64,000 nucleotides of DNA from an uncultured Flaviramulus sp. (GTDB taxonomy: Bacteria > Bacteroidota > Bacteroidia > Flavobacteriales > Flavobacteriaceae): positions 248,001 through 312,000 of the forward strand of contig CANLXL010000003.1 of the NCBI GenBank assembly GCA_947495125.1, written 5' to 3'. A program made the translations under genes and the position numbers. Below the pieces are notes generated by a model. That model did no database searches. It was given only the letters and a program-made list of their open reading frames with translations, and was not told where the DNA came from. This document shows, one piece after another, positions 50,226 through 60,100 of the stretch. Every line of letters begins with the position of its first letter. The first letter of the stretch is position 1.

Positions 50226-51383
50226 TTGATACACTATAAAATATACCGTAATGTTAGCGAAATCCCGAAAGCTTGGGACGTATTGCCAACGAAAGACATT
50301 TTTTTGAAGACCCCTTTTTTAAATGGGCTTCAGGCGTCATGTCCTAAGAATATATCCTCATATTATTTGGGTGTTTTCAAAGACGAAAAATTGGTGGGTG
50401 TTGCCATTATACAACGTGTGGAAATGTACCTTGATGACGTATTTAGGAGAACCTCCAGTAAACGGCTTAAGCAAATTTCTAAAGACCTGATTTCTAAAAT
50501 TGTTAGAGGCAATGCATTGGTTGTTGGTAATTTAATGCATACCGGTCAACACGGACTGTTTAATTTGGAAGACATGTCGCAAAGGGATTTTTTGGATACG
50601 GTCTATAAAGCTATAGAAGAATTAAAAACAGAAATTAAAGACCGTTTTGGTAAAAAGATTCGCATTGTTGCATTTAAAGATTATTTTGAAGATGATGCTA
50701 TTCACAATAATGTAGAATATTTTAGAGTGCATAATTTGTACAAAGTACAGGTACAGCCTAATATGATATTTTCTATTCCAAATGAATGGAAGCTTCAAGA
50801 GGATTACATTACAGCATTCAACAAGAAATATAAAAGACGTTATAAAACGGCCAGAAAGAAAAGCGCAGATCTTGAACTTAAGGAATTAGATGAAAACTTT
50901 ATCAGAAGTCATTCAAAGCATATTTATCAACTTTATGAAAATGTCTCAGACAATGCCAGGGTGAACTCTTTTAAGTTGCCTCAAGATCATTTTTTAAGTT
51001 TAAAAGAAAATTTAAAGGAGAATTTTAGGGTTTTTGGATATTTTCTGGATCAGGAATTAATCGGTGTTTATTCCCTGATTTTAAATAATGACTATTTGGA
51101 AACTTATTTCCTAGGCTATAATAAGCGCCTGCAGCATAAGTACCAACTGTATTTAAACATGCTGTTTAATATGGTCTTTTTTGGTATTGAAAATAACTTT
51201 AAAATGGTGGTTTTTGCCAGAACAGCTATGGAAATTAAAAGCTCTATTGGTGCCAAAGCCTATACGATGCACGTGTATTTAAAGCACACGAATAACGTCG
51301 TGGCTAATACGGTTTTAAAATGTATTGTAAAATATATGAACCCGATTCGAACCTGGGAAGAACGCCATCCATTCAGGAATTAA
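50226..51383 (+). CDS. GNAT/FemAB-fold acyltransferase of unknown substrate
   Basis: This protein has 385 residues from a TTG start at 50226 (MIHYKIYRNVSEIPKAW). It looks like the double-GNAT type found in peptidoglycan-related or peptide-bond-forming FemAB-like enzymes: SSYYLGVFKDEKLVGVAIIQRV at the N-terminus and FRVFGYFLDQELIGVYSLILNND in the second half, with LETYFLGYNKRLQHKYQLYLNMLFNMVFFGI after it. No signal peptide is present. The acceptor is unknown. It converges on the YdcF-like gene. Confidence 0.7.
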   Translation: MIHYKIYRNVSEIPKAWDVLPTKDIFLKTPFLNGLQASCPKNISSYYLGVFKDEKLVGVAIIQRVEMYLDDVFRRTSSKRLKQISKDLISKIVRGNALVVGNLMHTGQHGLFNLEDMSQRDFLDTVYKAIEELKTEIKDRFGKKIRIVAFKDYFEDDAIHNNVEYFRVHNLYKVQVQPNMIFSIPNEWKLQEDYITAFNKKYKRRYKTARKKSADLELKELDENFIRSHSKHIYQLYENVSDNARVNSFKLPQDHFLSLKENLKENFRVFGYFLDQELIGVYSLILNNDYLETYFLGYNKRLQHKYQLYLNMLFNMVFFGIENNFKMVVFARTAMEIKSSIGAKAYTMHVYLKHTNNVVANTVLKCIVKYMNPIRTWEERHPFRN

Positions 51384-51389
51384 GGCGTC

Positions 51390-51881
51390 TTAGTAGTACA
51401 AACCATTTTTTAAAATGGACCGTATGGCTTTTTGTTCATGGTCTATTAAAACAGCATAGTCTTGTTTATCTAAATTTGAAGGCACACCAACAAATTTAGG
51501 ACGATACGTTTTTAATATTTCATTGAAAATCAGGGTTACCCTTTCTAAATGATAATCTGAGGTTATTATGGTTAAATCAATGAGTTGCAAGGGCGTTAGT
51601 ATAGGTTGCATTTTCACTGCATCATCAACCGTATTCGAAGACAAGGCCATGTCTAAAAAATCATCTTCTAAAACTCCTTTTTTCAGCAAGTAGTCTTTCG
51701 CATAAGCTGCATGTGCTTTTTCTGCGGTATTAAAATGTGCTCCCCAACCACCCGTACAAAGGACTAATGTTCCTCTAGCATATATCTTGCTGCAATAATT
51801 TAAACGACTTTTAGAAATAGCACTTAATACGCCTGTTGGAGAATTAGGAGATCCCAATATGGCTAAAACCTCTGTTTTCAT
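51390..51881 (-). CDS. YdcF/ElyC-family protein (DUF218)
   Basis: This 163-residue protein matches the YdcF-like (DUF218) family: VLAILGSPNSPTGVLSAISKSRLNYC, LVLCTGGWGAHFNTAEKAHAAYAKDYLLKKGV, and DLTIITSDYHLERVTLIFNEIL. Relatives bind S-adenosylmethionine or affect envelope precursor pools, but most have no proven function. There is no membrane anchor, unlike ElyC. It lies 6 bases from the convergent plus-strand gene. Confidence 0.82.
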   Translation of the reverse strand: MKTEVLAILGSPNSPTGVLSAISKSRLNYCSKIYARGTLVLCTGGWGAHFNTAEKAHAAYAKDYLLKKGVLEDDFLDMALSSNTVDDAVKMQPILTPLQLIDLTIITSDYHLERVTLIFNEILKTYRPKFVGVPSNLDKQDYAVLIDHEQKAIRSILKNGLYY

Positions 51882-51977
51882 GTGTTGATTTATGCAGGTG
51901 TAAAAATGTGATAAGCCCCTAAAAAACGAGACCGTATAGAAAGTAGATATACAGCCTCATTTAAATGATATAAGCAA

Positions 51978-52901
51978 TTATTCTTCGGTCTTCTTTTTGG
52001 ATTTTTTCATAGCCTCACCAATTTGATTACTTGCGGTAAAACTTGCCACCATGTCATTTAGCATGGTGCTTCCGGCCTGGGGTGAGTTAGGAAGCAATAT
52101 TAAATTACTATTGGTTTCTCCTCCAATCGCCTGTAGTGTATCATAGTGTTGTGTTACTACAATTAATGCAGAAGCTTCCTGGGAATTGATCCCAACCTTG
52201 TTTAAAACCTCTACGGACTCCTCTAAACCTCTGGCAATCTCTCGTCGTTGATCAGCGATACCTTGTCCTTGTAAACGTTTACTTTCAGCTTCAGCCTTTG
52301 CCTTTTCAACAATTAAAATACGGGCTGCATCACCTTCAAATTGCGCTGCTATTTTTTCTCGCTCAGACGCATTAATTCTGTTCATAGCTTCTTTTACCTG
52401 AGCGTCTGGATCTATATCTGTTACTAGCGTTTTAATAATGTCATAACCATATTCTATCATTGCTTCATTAAGCTCACGCTTAACCGCGATTGCGATATCA
52501 TCTTTTTTAACAAAAACGTCATCCAATTTCATTTTTGGTACTTCGGCACGAACAACATCAAACACATATGAGGTGATTTGATCATGTGGATAATCAAGCT
52601 TATAAAACGCATCATACACCTTATCACGAATAACTTTATATTGTACTGAAACTTTAAGTTTCACAAAAACATCATCTAATGTTTTGGTCTCTATAATGAC
52701 ATCTAGCTGCTGAATTTTCAGGCTTAATCGACCAGCAATTCTGTCTACTAATGGAATTTTAAATCGTAAACCGGATTGTCGAATGGCGTTAAATCTACCA
52801 AAGCGCTCAATGATAGCAGCCGTTTGTTGTTTAACAGTAAAGATGGCGGATATTAATATTAACAATCCGAAGATAATAATAGGAATATAATACAAGTTCA
52901 T
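51978..52901 (-). CDS. SPFH-domain (stomatin-like) membrane protein
   Basis: This 307-residue protein has one N-terminal membrane helix (IPIIIFGLLILISAIFTV), an SPFH/Band 7 domain (VKQQTAAIIERFGRFNAIRQSGLRFKIPLVDRI, then LSLKIQQLDVIIETKTLDDVFVKLKVSVQYKV) and a long helix with Ala/Glu-rich coiled coil (about 180-235). The tail is Lys-rich. Such proteins form large membrane rings that organise proteases or lipids. No partner NfeD gene is next to it. A small promoter region separates it from the beta-barrel gene on the other strand. Confidence 0.88.
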   Translation of the reverse strand: MNLYYIPIIIFGLLILISAIFTVKQQTAAIIERFGRFNAIRQSGLRFKIPLVDRIAGRLSLKIQQLDVIIETKTLDDVFVKLKVSVQYKVIRDKVYDAFYKLDYPHDQITSYVFDVVRAEVPKMKLDDVFVKKDDIAIAVKRELNEAMIEYGYDIIKTLVTDIDPDAQVKEAMNRINASEREKIAAQFEGDAARILIVEKAKAEAESKRLQGQGIADQRREIARGLEESVEVLNKVGINSQEASALIVVTQHYDTLQAIGGETNSNLILLPNSPQAGSTMLNDMVASFTASNQIGEAMKKSKKKTEE

Positions 52902-52950
52902 AATAATTTTTATTAAAAATGGTTAAAAATTTAAGATACGAAATTTATGC

Positions 52951-52958
52951 TATATTTG
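52951..52958 (+). promoter_or_regulatory. Promoter -7 box of the beta-barrel gene
   Basis: TATATTTG fits the TAnnTTTG motif exactly. It lies 19 bases before the ATG at 52978 and overlaps or abuts the in-frame TTG at 52960, so the ATG is preferred. Confidence 0.6.
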
Positions 52959-52977
52959 ATTGCAAAGAGCCCAAGCT

Positions 52978-53667
52978 ATGAAAAATAACACGTCTTTCCT
53001 ATTAGTAGTTATCTTACTGTGTTTTGTTACAAAAAGTTTTTCGCAACGTGGAAAATATGACATTGTAAACGGTATTGGTATTTTTGGCGGGATTACCCAA
53101 GTAGATTTAATGACGGATAATTTTATTACCTCCGGTGGAGAAGGTTTTATTGGCGGATTGAGTGCCACCGTTGAAATTCCACACCGATGGTATAATATGA
53201 GTTATGGAATGCAACTCTCTGAAAGTAGCATTCAAATTTCAGCCAGACCTTCTATGCTAAGCGCAAGCAACCCCGATGCTTTTATTGAATACAAGCTCTT
53301 TGCTGCACAATTAGCATTCATGGGACACATTAAACTGGCTGGCAGTTATGTGACTTTGGATGTGGGCCCCATGCTTCAGTATAATAGTCGTCTGGAGTTG
53401 AAAGATAGTAGCCAAGAGGGCTATTTTATAAATAATTATAGCAATTTAAGAGCCACGGATATTAGTGACATTTCTCAATTTAATTTGAATGGTGCTGCCG
53501 GTATTACGGCGGGATTTAAGTTTTTAAAATTAAGAGCCCACTATATTTATGGATTTACCAATATGTTAAAAAAACTTGAAAACGAGAATCTTGACACATC
53601 GGGTGGAGATGCACGCTTTAAAGGAAATATGTCTATGCTTGTTTTTGGCGCGATGATTTCGTTTTAA
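52978..53667 (+). CDS. Secreted outer-membrane beta-barrel-like protein
   Basis: From ATG 52978 this protein has 229 residues, with a signal peptide ending KSFSQ. The mature part has alternating strands (GIFGGITQVDLM, GFIGGLSATVEIPHRWYNMSYGMQLSES, LAFMGHIKLAGSYVTLDVGPML, GAAGITAGFKFLKLRAHYIYGFTNML) and ends in an aromatic/Phe residue (GAMISF), typical of outer-membrane barrels of the PorT/OMP_b-brl type. Its partner is unknown. The GH43-like gene starts 11 bases after its stop. Confidence 0.82.
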   Translation: MKNNTSFLLVVILLCFVTKSFSQRGKYDIVNGIGIFGGITQVDLMTDNFITSGGEGFIGGLSATVEIPHRWYNMSYGMQLSESSIQISARPSMLSASNPDAFIEYKLFAAQLAFMGHIKLAGSYVTLDVGPMLQYNSRLELKDSSQEGYFINNYSNLRATDISDISQFNLNGAAGITAGFKFLKLRAHYIYGFTNMLKKLENENLDTSGGDARFKGNMSMLVFGAMISF

Positions 53668-53678
53668 AACGCTAATTA

Positions 53679-54800
53679 ATGAAGAGAAGAACATTTATTG
53701 GAACTTCACTAAAAGGAACAACCCTATTAGCATCTAGTGGTTTATGGAACTGCGTAACACATAATGCACCCAAACCGATAGCTTTTATGGATCGTATTTT
53801 ACCGGCACCAAAAGATGGAGGTTTTCGGGATGATAATTACTGGATTTGGGGCTCGTCCGTAATTAAAGGCGAAGACGGGAAATATCACATGTTCGCCTCA
53901 AGATGGTCTAAGGATGTTGGCTTTGGTAATTGGGTAACGAATTCTGAGGTGGTTAGAGCGGTTGCCGACACACCGGTTGGGCCGTATATCTTTCAGGAGG
54001 TTGTACTTCCGGTTCGCGGAAAGGAATTTTTTGACGGCATGTGTACCCATAACCCGCGCATTGTTCAGTATAAAGACAAGTATTTATTGTATCATTTCGG
54101 AACGACCTACGATTTTCCGATGCCCACCAAAGAGAACCCGACAGTTACCGAAGATAATTGGAGAAAAGCCTGGATGAACAAACGTGTGGGGTTGGCTATA
54201 AGTAACTCGGTCTTTGGACCTTGGGAACGTGTCGATAAGCCTGTTATTGAACCCCGGGAAGGGTACTGGGATGCTTCTATTACATCGAATCCGGCACCGG
54301 CGGTTGACCCAAAAACGGGAAATATATTATTGATGTATAAATCTTCGACTGATGGATTGGTGCCACCGTTATTGTTAGGTGTATCCATGGCGTCGAGCCC
54401 AAGAGGTGAATATAAACGATTGAGTGCAAACCCTATATTTCGTTTTGAAACAGAGCAAAATAATTTAATAGATGTTGAAGACCCTTATATTTGGTGGGCA
54501 AACGACAGGTATGAAGCGATATTAAAAGACCGGTCCGGTGAGATCTGCGGGGAAGAAGGAGGAGGTATTCATGTATGGTCCGAAGATGGAATACATTGGA
54601 ATTTGTTCGACAAGGTAAAGGCGTACAGTCGTAATATCGAGTGGGAAGATGGCACGCGTTCTCACCATAATCATTTCGAACGGGCTTTCGTTCTGGTCGA
54701 AGATGCTAAACCAACGCATTTATTCGCCGCGGTTGGTGAAGGAAAGAAGGCCTGGCAATTTGAAAACACCTGGAATATGGTCATTCCTTTAAAACACTAA
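53679..54800 (+). CDS. Glycoside hydrolase of the five-bladed beta-propeller (GH43/117-like) clan
   Basis: This 373-residue protein has a Tat-like lipoprotein start (KRRTFIGTSLKG...GLWNC). The mature part reads as a five-bladed beta-propeller typical of GH43/62/117-type enzymes: DDNYWIWGSSVIKGEDGKYHMFASRW, then FDGMCTHNPRIVQYKDKYLLYHFGT, VDPKTGNILLMYKSS and VEDPYIWWANDRYEAILKDRSG. Acidic residues for catalysis are present (D in DDNYWIWG, E in EGYWDASITSNPAP, D in VEDPYI), but I cannot fix the family. It probably cleaves a marine polysaccharide outside the cell. It follows the barrel gene by 11 bases. Confidence 0.83.
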   Translation: MKRRTFIGTSLKGTTLLASSGLWNCVTHNAPKPIAFMDRILPAPKDGGFRDDNYWIWGSSVIKGEDGKYHMFASRWSKDVGFGNWVTNSEVVRAVADTPVGPYIFQEVVLPVRGKEFFDGMCTHNPRIVQYKDKYLLYHFGTTYDFPMPTKENPTVTEDNWRKAWMNKRVGLAISNSVFGPWERVDKPVIEPREGYWDASITSNPAPAVDPKTGNILLMYKSSTDGLVPPLLLGVSMASSPRGEYKRLSANPIFRFETEQNNLIDVEDPYIWWANDRYEAILKDRSGEICGEEGGGIHVWSEDGIHWNLFDKVKAYSRNIEWEDGTRSHHNHFERAFVLVEDAKPTHLFAAVGEGKKAWQFENTWNMVIPLKH

Positions 54801-54829
54801 AACAACTACCCGACAAGGCCTTGTGTCTT

Positions 54830-56353
54830 TTAGCCTAATACTTTTAAAATATTATCAATACGCCTGATCGTTTCATTTTTACCAATCATAAACATGATAT
54901 CAAACACATCGGGTCCTTGTAAAGCACCAACCAGTGCTAAGCGTAGTGGCATCATCACCTTACCAAAACCAATATTATTGTCTGTGATCCAGCCTTTAAT
55001 TTCGGTTTGAAGGGTTTCAGTCGTAAAATGTGTATTGGCATTGATCATAACGATGAGTTCTTGCATTAAACTAGCAGTCCCTTCCTTGAAAGCCTTTTTT
55101 GAGGCTTTTTCATCGTATGCTGTCGGTGCAACAAAAAAGAAGTGGCTTAAATCCCAAAAATCTGAAATAAACGTTGCGCGTTCTTTTACCAAGGCAATAA
55201 CCATAGAAATATAGTTAACATCTAGATCTCTGTCATTTAGTTTTTCATCCACAATCACCTTAAAAGAGGCTGCAAGGACGTTATTATCTTGTTCCTGCAT
55301 ATAATGGTGGTTAAACCATTTTATTTTGTCCGGATCGAATCTGGCTCCTGCCTTATTAACACGTTCGAGTTCAAATGTATCGATTAATTCCTTCAGGCTA
55401 AAAATTTCCTGCTCGGTGCCGGGGTTCCAACCCAGAAATGCCAAAAAATTAACCATAGCTCCGGGAAAATAACCATCTTCTTTATAGCCTCTAGAGACAT
55501 CATTAGTTTTAGGGTCTGTCCATTGCAGCGGAAATACCGGGAAGCCGAGCTTATCGCCATCTCGTTTGCTCAGTTTTCCTTTTCCTGTTGGTTTTAATAT
55601 TAAGGGTAAATGTGCAAATTCAGGAGTTTGCCAGTCAAAAGCCTTGTACAATAGCACATGTAATGCTAATGATGGTAACCACTCTTCACCACGTATCACG
55701 TGAGAAATGTTCATTAAATGATCATCTACAATATTTGCCAAATGGTAGGTTGGCATACCATCACTTTTAAATAATACCTTATCATCTAAAACATTGGTGT
55801 CGATAACAATATTCCCTCGAATAATATCTTTAAGGTGAAGTGTTTCATCCTGAGGAGATTTAAATCGGATAACATAAGCATGACCGGCGTCCAATTTGGC
55901 TTGTGTTTCTTCAGTAGAAAGCGCTAAAGAATTGTTTAATTTTAAGCGGTTATGCCAGTTGTAAATAAAGGTTTTGCCGCGTTGTTCATGATCTTTTCTA
56001 TGAAAATCAAGACTTTCAGAAGTATCAAAAGCATAGTAAGCGTTTCCCGATGCCACCAGATCATCTGCATATTGTTTATATAAATGTTTGCGTTCACTTT
56101 GGCGATAGGGACCAAATTTTTCGTTCTTATTAATACCTTCGTCATAAGGCATATTACACCAATTCAAGGCGTCGATAATATATTGCTCTGCACCTTCAAC
56201 ATAGCGACTTTGGTCGGTATCTTCAATTCTAAGGATAAAGGTTCCGTTATGTTTTTTAGCAAATAAATAGTTAAATAAAGCCGTACGAACTCCTCCTATA
56301 TGCAATGGCCCTGTTGGGCTTGGTGCAAAACGCACACGAACGTTTTTAGTCAT
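54830..56353 (-). CDS. gltX: Glutamate--tRNA ligase
   Basis: This 507-residue class I synthetase starts at ATG 56353 (MTKNVRVRFAPSPTGPLHIGGVRTALFNYLF), with the HIGH-type motif HIGG and the KMSKS-type motif KLSKRDGDK. An upstream frame would add 25 residues that no homolog has, and a good promoter lies between the two. It charges glutamate to tRNA-Glu. Since GlnRS is also present in this window, GltX need not be non-discriminating. It converges on the GH-like gene with a 29-base gap. Confidence 0.94.
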   Translation of the reverse strand: MTKNVRVRFAPSPTGPLHIGGVRTALFNYLFAKKHNGTFILRIEDTDQSRYVEGAEQYIIDALNWCNMPYDEGINKNEKFGPYRQSERKHLYKQYADDLVASGNAYYAFDTSESLDFHRKDHEQRGKTFIYNWHNRLKLNNSLALSTEETQAKLDAGHAYVIRFKSPQDETLHLKDIIRGNIVIDTNVLDDKVLFKSDGMPTYHLANIVDDHLMNISHVIRGEEWLPSLALHVLLYKAFDWQTPEFAHLPLILKPTGKGKLSKRDGDKLGFPVFPLQWTDPKTNDVSRGYKEDGYFPGAMVNFLAFLGWNPGTEQEIFSLKELIDTFELERVNKAGARFDPDKIKWFNHHYMQEQDNNVLAASFKVIVDEKLNDRDLDVNYISMVIALVKERATFISDFWDLSHFFFVAPTAYDEKASKKAFKEGTASLMQELIVMINANTHFTTETLQTEIKGWITDNNIGFGKVMMPLRLALVGALQGPDVFDIMFMIGKNETIRRIDNILKVLG

Positions 56354-56370
56354 GTTTAATGATTTTCGGG

Positions 56371-56400
56371 CAAAGATACTGTGATAAGGGATAAAACAAA
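56371..56400 (-). promoter_or_regulatory. Promoter of gltX
   Basis: On the minus strand TTTG (56400-56397), an 18-base spacer and TATCTTTG (56378-56371) match the bacteroidetal consensus very well, and lie 18 bases before the gltX ATG. They support that start. Confidence 0.75.
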
Positions 56401-56642
56401 AGCTCAAAGCATAAAGATTTAAAGACAATCAAGGGCGTCTAATTCTTCAAAATGTGATGTTCAAAATGTTATTTTTAATTTAATGATTATGCCTTTGTGC
56501 CTAAAGATTTCAGGGTTTTGTGTATGAATAATCATGACCTCAAAACGGTTTTATAGCCTTTTAGAAGCTTTTTATGTCTTCTTGCGTTAAAACGAATAGC
56601 GTTAGAGCTAAAACATATTAGTTTTACCATGAAATTAATTCA

Positions 56643-56698
56643 TTTTAGAAAAGGTTAGGTTGGAAATAGATTAAGATATTAAATTTCCTTTTCTAAAA
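56643..56698 (+). other. Long hairpin of unknown role
   Basis: A perfect 12-base stem (TTTTAGAAAAGG at 56643-56654, CCTTTTCTAAAA at 56687-56698) encloses 32 bases and is followed at once by a terminator hairpin. The two structures are in a gene-free gap of about 620 bases. Together they may be the 3' end of a small RNA or of a lost gene. Confidence 0.5.
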
Positions 56699-56702
56699 AT
56701 TT

Positions 56703-56740
56703 AAACTCCCTCTTTATAGTCTGCTAAGAGGGAGTTTTTT
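56703..56740 (+). terminator. Orphan Rho-independent terminator
   Basis: AAACTCCCTCT (56703-56713) pairs with AGAGGGAGTTT (56727-56737) and runs into T residues. No intact plus-strand gene ends before it: the previous plus-strand gene ends at 54800 and gltX lies in between on the other strand. Confidence 0.8.
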
Positions 56741-56802
56741 GTTTTGAAAACTTCCAAAAGCTACAAACTAAACAAGAATGATAAAGTGTTAAAACTAAGA
56801 AT

Positions 56803-56938
56803 ATGAAGCATTTGATTTTTAGTGCGCTTATATTAATGTCTTTTTTTGAGTTTTGGGCAATGGACACAACATGGTAGAGATTTATCCGGGTTTTCAGTAA
56901 GCTTAAGTGCCAATGGAAGTATTAAAGTGTTTCGTTAA
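56803..56938 (+). pseudogene. Relic of a secreted surface-repeat protein
   Basis: An ATG at 56803 starts a signal peptide (MKHLIFSALILMSFF), and in the next frame the coding continues as SFGQWTQHGRDLSGFSVSLSANGS before a stop at 56936. Joined by one base shift in the T-run at about 56842, the two parts resemble the start of secreted proteins with FG-GAP-like repeats, in which a GQWTQxGxDI...GxSVSLSxDG motif is common. An internal portion and the whole C-terminus are missing, so the gene is dead. Confidence 0.62.
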
Positions 56939-57069
56939 CTAAAAATACATTAACATTGGGTGTTTTCGTTCTTTAATAATTAACAGATAATTATAAACCT
57001 TGTAAAAAATAAAATTGTAGTTTAGTAGTTTAACTATACTCATGTTTTTGCGTGAGTAAACCCCGAACT

Positions 57070-57096
57070 GTCATTCCTGCTGCAATAGGAATCTAC
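57070..57096. repeat. Short REP-like inverted repeat
   Basis: ATTCCT (57073-57078) and AGGAAT (57087-57092) flank eight bases, inside a phrase GTCATTCCTGC...AGGAATCTAC that I recall as a frequent intergenic repeat in Flavobacteriaceae. It lies within the longer in-frame start of the DUF4175 gene, which is one reason to reject the GTG start at 57052. Confidence 0.5.
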
Positions 57097-57105
57097 ATTT
57101 TATGT

Positions 57106-60100
57106 ATGAGTAATTTTGAAAACATACAAAACAAGTTAGAACAATTCATTCGCAGATATTATACTAATGAATTGCTTAAAGGTGCTATTTTGTTTTTTGC
57201 CATTGGGCTGTTATATTTAATTTTCACACTCTTTGTTGAGTATTTTTTATGGTTAAGTTCTACAGCAAGAACCATATTATTTTGGCTCTTTGTTTTGGTA
57301 GAGGCTGCCTTATTTTTTAAGTTCATTGCTTTACCCTTGGCTAAACTATTTAAGTTAAAAAAAGGCATAAACTATGAAGATGCTTCTAAAATTATCGGAA
57401 GACATTTTCCAGAAGTTGATGATAAGCTTTTAAACGTACTTCAACTACATCAGGAGGCATCACAATCTGAGTTGCTCTTAGCTAGTATCGAGCAAAAGTC
57501 CATAGCACTAAGCCCCATACCGTTTAAATTGGCCGTAAATTTTAGGAAAAACCTGCCTTATTTAAAATATGCGGCGATTCCAATTGTGATTATTTTGATG
57601 GTATTTGTTTCCGGTAATTCCAATTTGTTTAGCGATAGTTATAAACGTATTGTACATTATAAAACGGCATACGAACCGCCGGCTCCTTTTCAATTTTTTG
57701 TGGTAAATGATAGTTTGAGTGCCATTGAAAACAAGGATTTTAAGCTAATCATAAAGACGGCCGGAGCGGTAATCCCGGAAAGTGTTTCGATAACTTATAA
57801 TAGCGAAACCTATTTTTTGCAACAAAATGGAACGGAAACTTTTGAGTATGTGTTTACGCAACCTAAAGCAGATATAGAATTTCGACTCTCGGCCAACAAG
57901 GTCGTATCTAAACCGTACACATTGCAAGTTGTTGAGGTTCCGACATTGCTGAATTTTGAAATGATTTTGGATTACCCGAATCATACTAAGAAGAAAGCGG
58001 TTGTTTTAAAAAGTACCGGAAATGCTACGGTTCCGGAAGGTACTCATGTATTGTGGCAGCTTAAAACAAAATCCACAGAACGTGTTCATTTATACACGAA
58101 GGATACCTTGTCCTTTTCAGCTGAAGAAGCAGGTGTTTTTAAAGCATCCAAAAAGGTTTATAGGAACTTAGATTATGGTATTGGTACCAGTAACAAAAAG
58201 CTCCTGAATTACGAAAATTTGAGTTTTAAAATTGATGTGATTAAGGATGAATACCCGGCCATTGATATACAAAAGCAAACCGATAGCTTGAATTTACAGA
58301 CACTATATTTTTATGGTCAGGTTACCGATGATTATGGCTTTAGTAAGTTGCAGTTGGTCTATTATAAGACTGGTGAAGAGGACGATAAACAGTATCAGGA
58401 TATACCCCTAAGCAAATCCAATATTTCAGAATTTATTAGTGCCTTTCCTAACGATTTGGAGATTGAAGCCGGTACCGCTTACGAGTTATACTTTCAAATA
58501 TTTGATAATGATGGTGTTAACGCCTATAAAAGTACAAAAAGTGCTGTGTTTGGTTATAAAAAGCGTACACAAGATGAAGAAGAACAGAGAAAGTTGGACG
58601 AGCAAAATGAAACCATTCAAGACTTAAATAAATCTTTGGAAAGGTTTAATGATCAAGAGAAACGATTGGAAGAACTTTCTAGGACACAGAAGGAAAAATC
58701 TACCTTAAATTTTAACGATAAGAAGAAGTTAGAGGCGTTTTTGGAACGTCAGAGACAGCAAGATCAGATGATGAAGAACTTCAATAAAAAATTAAAGGAT
58801 AACTTGGAAGATTTTCAAGAAGCAAATCCTGAAGAAGATGTTTATAAGGAAGATTTAAAAAAGCGCTTGAATGAAAATGAAGAACAATTGGAGAAGGACG
58901 AAAAACTGCTTGAAGCGTTAAAAAAACTTCAGGAACAAATCAATAAAGAAGAGCTGACGCAAAAGCTTGATGAACTTGCGAAACAGAACAAGAATAAAAA
59001 AAGAAGTTTAAAGCAATTATTAGAATTGACAAAACGATTTTATGTTGAAAAGAAACTTGAAAAACTAAAGGAAGATTTATCTAAACTGGCTATTGAACAG
59101 GAAAAACTTTCAAATGAATCGGAGGATAAAAACACCTTAGAAAAACAAGAAGAGTTAAATAAGGCGTTTAAAGAATTTAAAAAGGATTTGGACGAATTGA
59201 AAGAGGAAGGTAAAGCTTTGAAGAAGCCTATAGAAATTCCGCAAGATAAACTGGAGGAGAATGAGATAGAAAAATCTCAGGAAAAGGCTGCCGAGGAGTT
59301 ACAAAAAAAAGAAAATGAAGAAGGTTTAAATGAGAAGAAAGAAATGCCTGAGGAAAAGAAACAGGAGAATAAGGATCATCAAAAAGAGCACCTAAAGGAC
59401 GCAAAGAAGAATCAAAAAAAGGCTGCTAAGAAAATGAAGCAGATGAGTCAAAGTATGGCGCAGGCCATGCAAGGCGGTAGTGGAGATCAAATGCAGGAGG
59501 ATGTAGATATGCTAAGACAAATTTTAGATAATTTGGTGCTGTTTTCTTTTGACCAGGAGGCTTTAATGGAGCGATTTAAAAGTGTCGAAGTAGATAATAA
59601 TAAATATGCTTCATATTTGCGAAAGCAAAACGATTTGAAGGCGCATTTTGAACATGTAGATGATAGTTTATTTGCCTTATCACTTCGAAACCCTAAGATC
59701 TCTGAAAGTATTAATAAGGAAATCACCGAAGTGTTTTATAATATGGAGAAGGCGTTAAGTCAGTTTGCCGAAAACCAAATCTATCAGGGTGTGGCTAATC
59801 AGCAGTTCTCAATTACAGCGGCCAATAATTTGGCAAATATGCTAAGTGATGTTTTGGATAATATGCAGGAAAACATGAGCATGTCACCAGGTAAAGGTGG
59901 AGAGGGAGACATGCAGCTTCCGGATATTATTATGAGTCAGGAACAGCTAAATAAAATGATGGAGGAGGGTATGAAGAAAGGTGAAAATGGGAAGCCTGAA
60001 GAAGGTGAAGGAAACAAAGAAGGAGAAGGAGATAAGAAAGGAGAACAAGGAAAGGATAAAAACGGAGAAGGTGAAGGCGAACAGGATGGTAAAGGAAGGC

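Noticed and set aside
56429-57051. Alternative origin in the gltX-DUF4175 gap
   Set aside because: The gap is AT-rich but has no exact DnaA box, and its structure is explained by a terminator, a hairpin and a pseudogene relic.
58560-59420. Lys/Glu-rich stretch in DUF4175 that looks repetitive at DNA level
   Set aside because: It is a coiled coil built from similar codons and not a tandem repeat array. It is explained by the gene.
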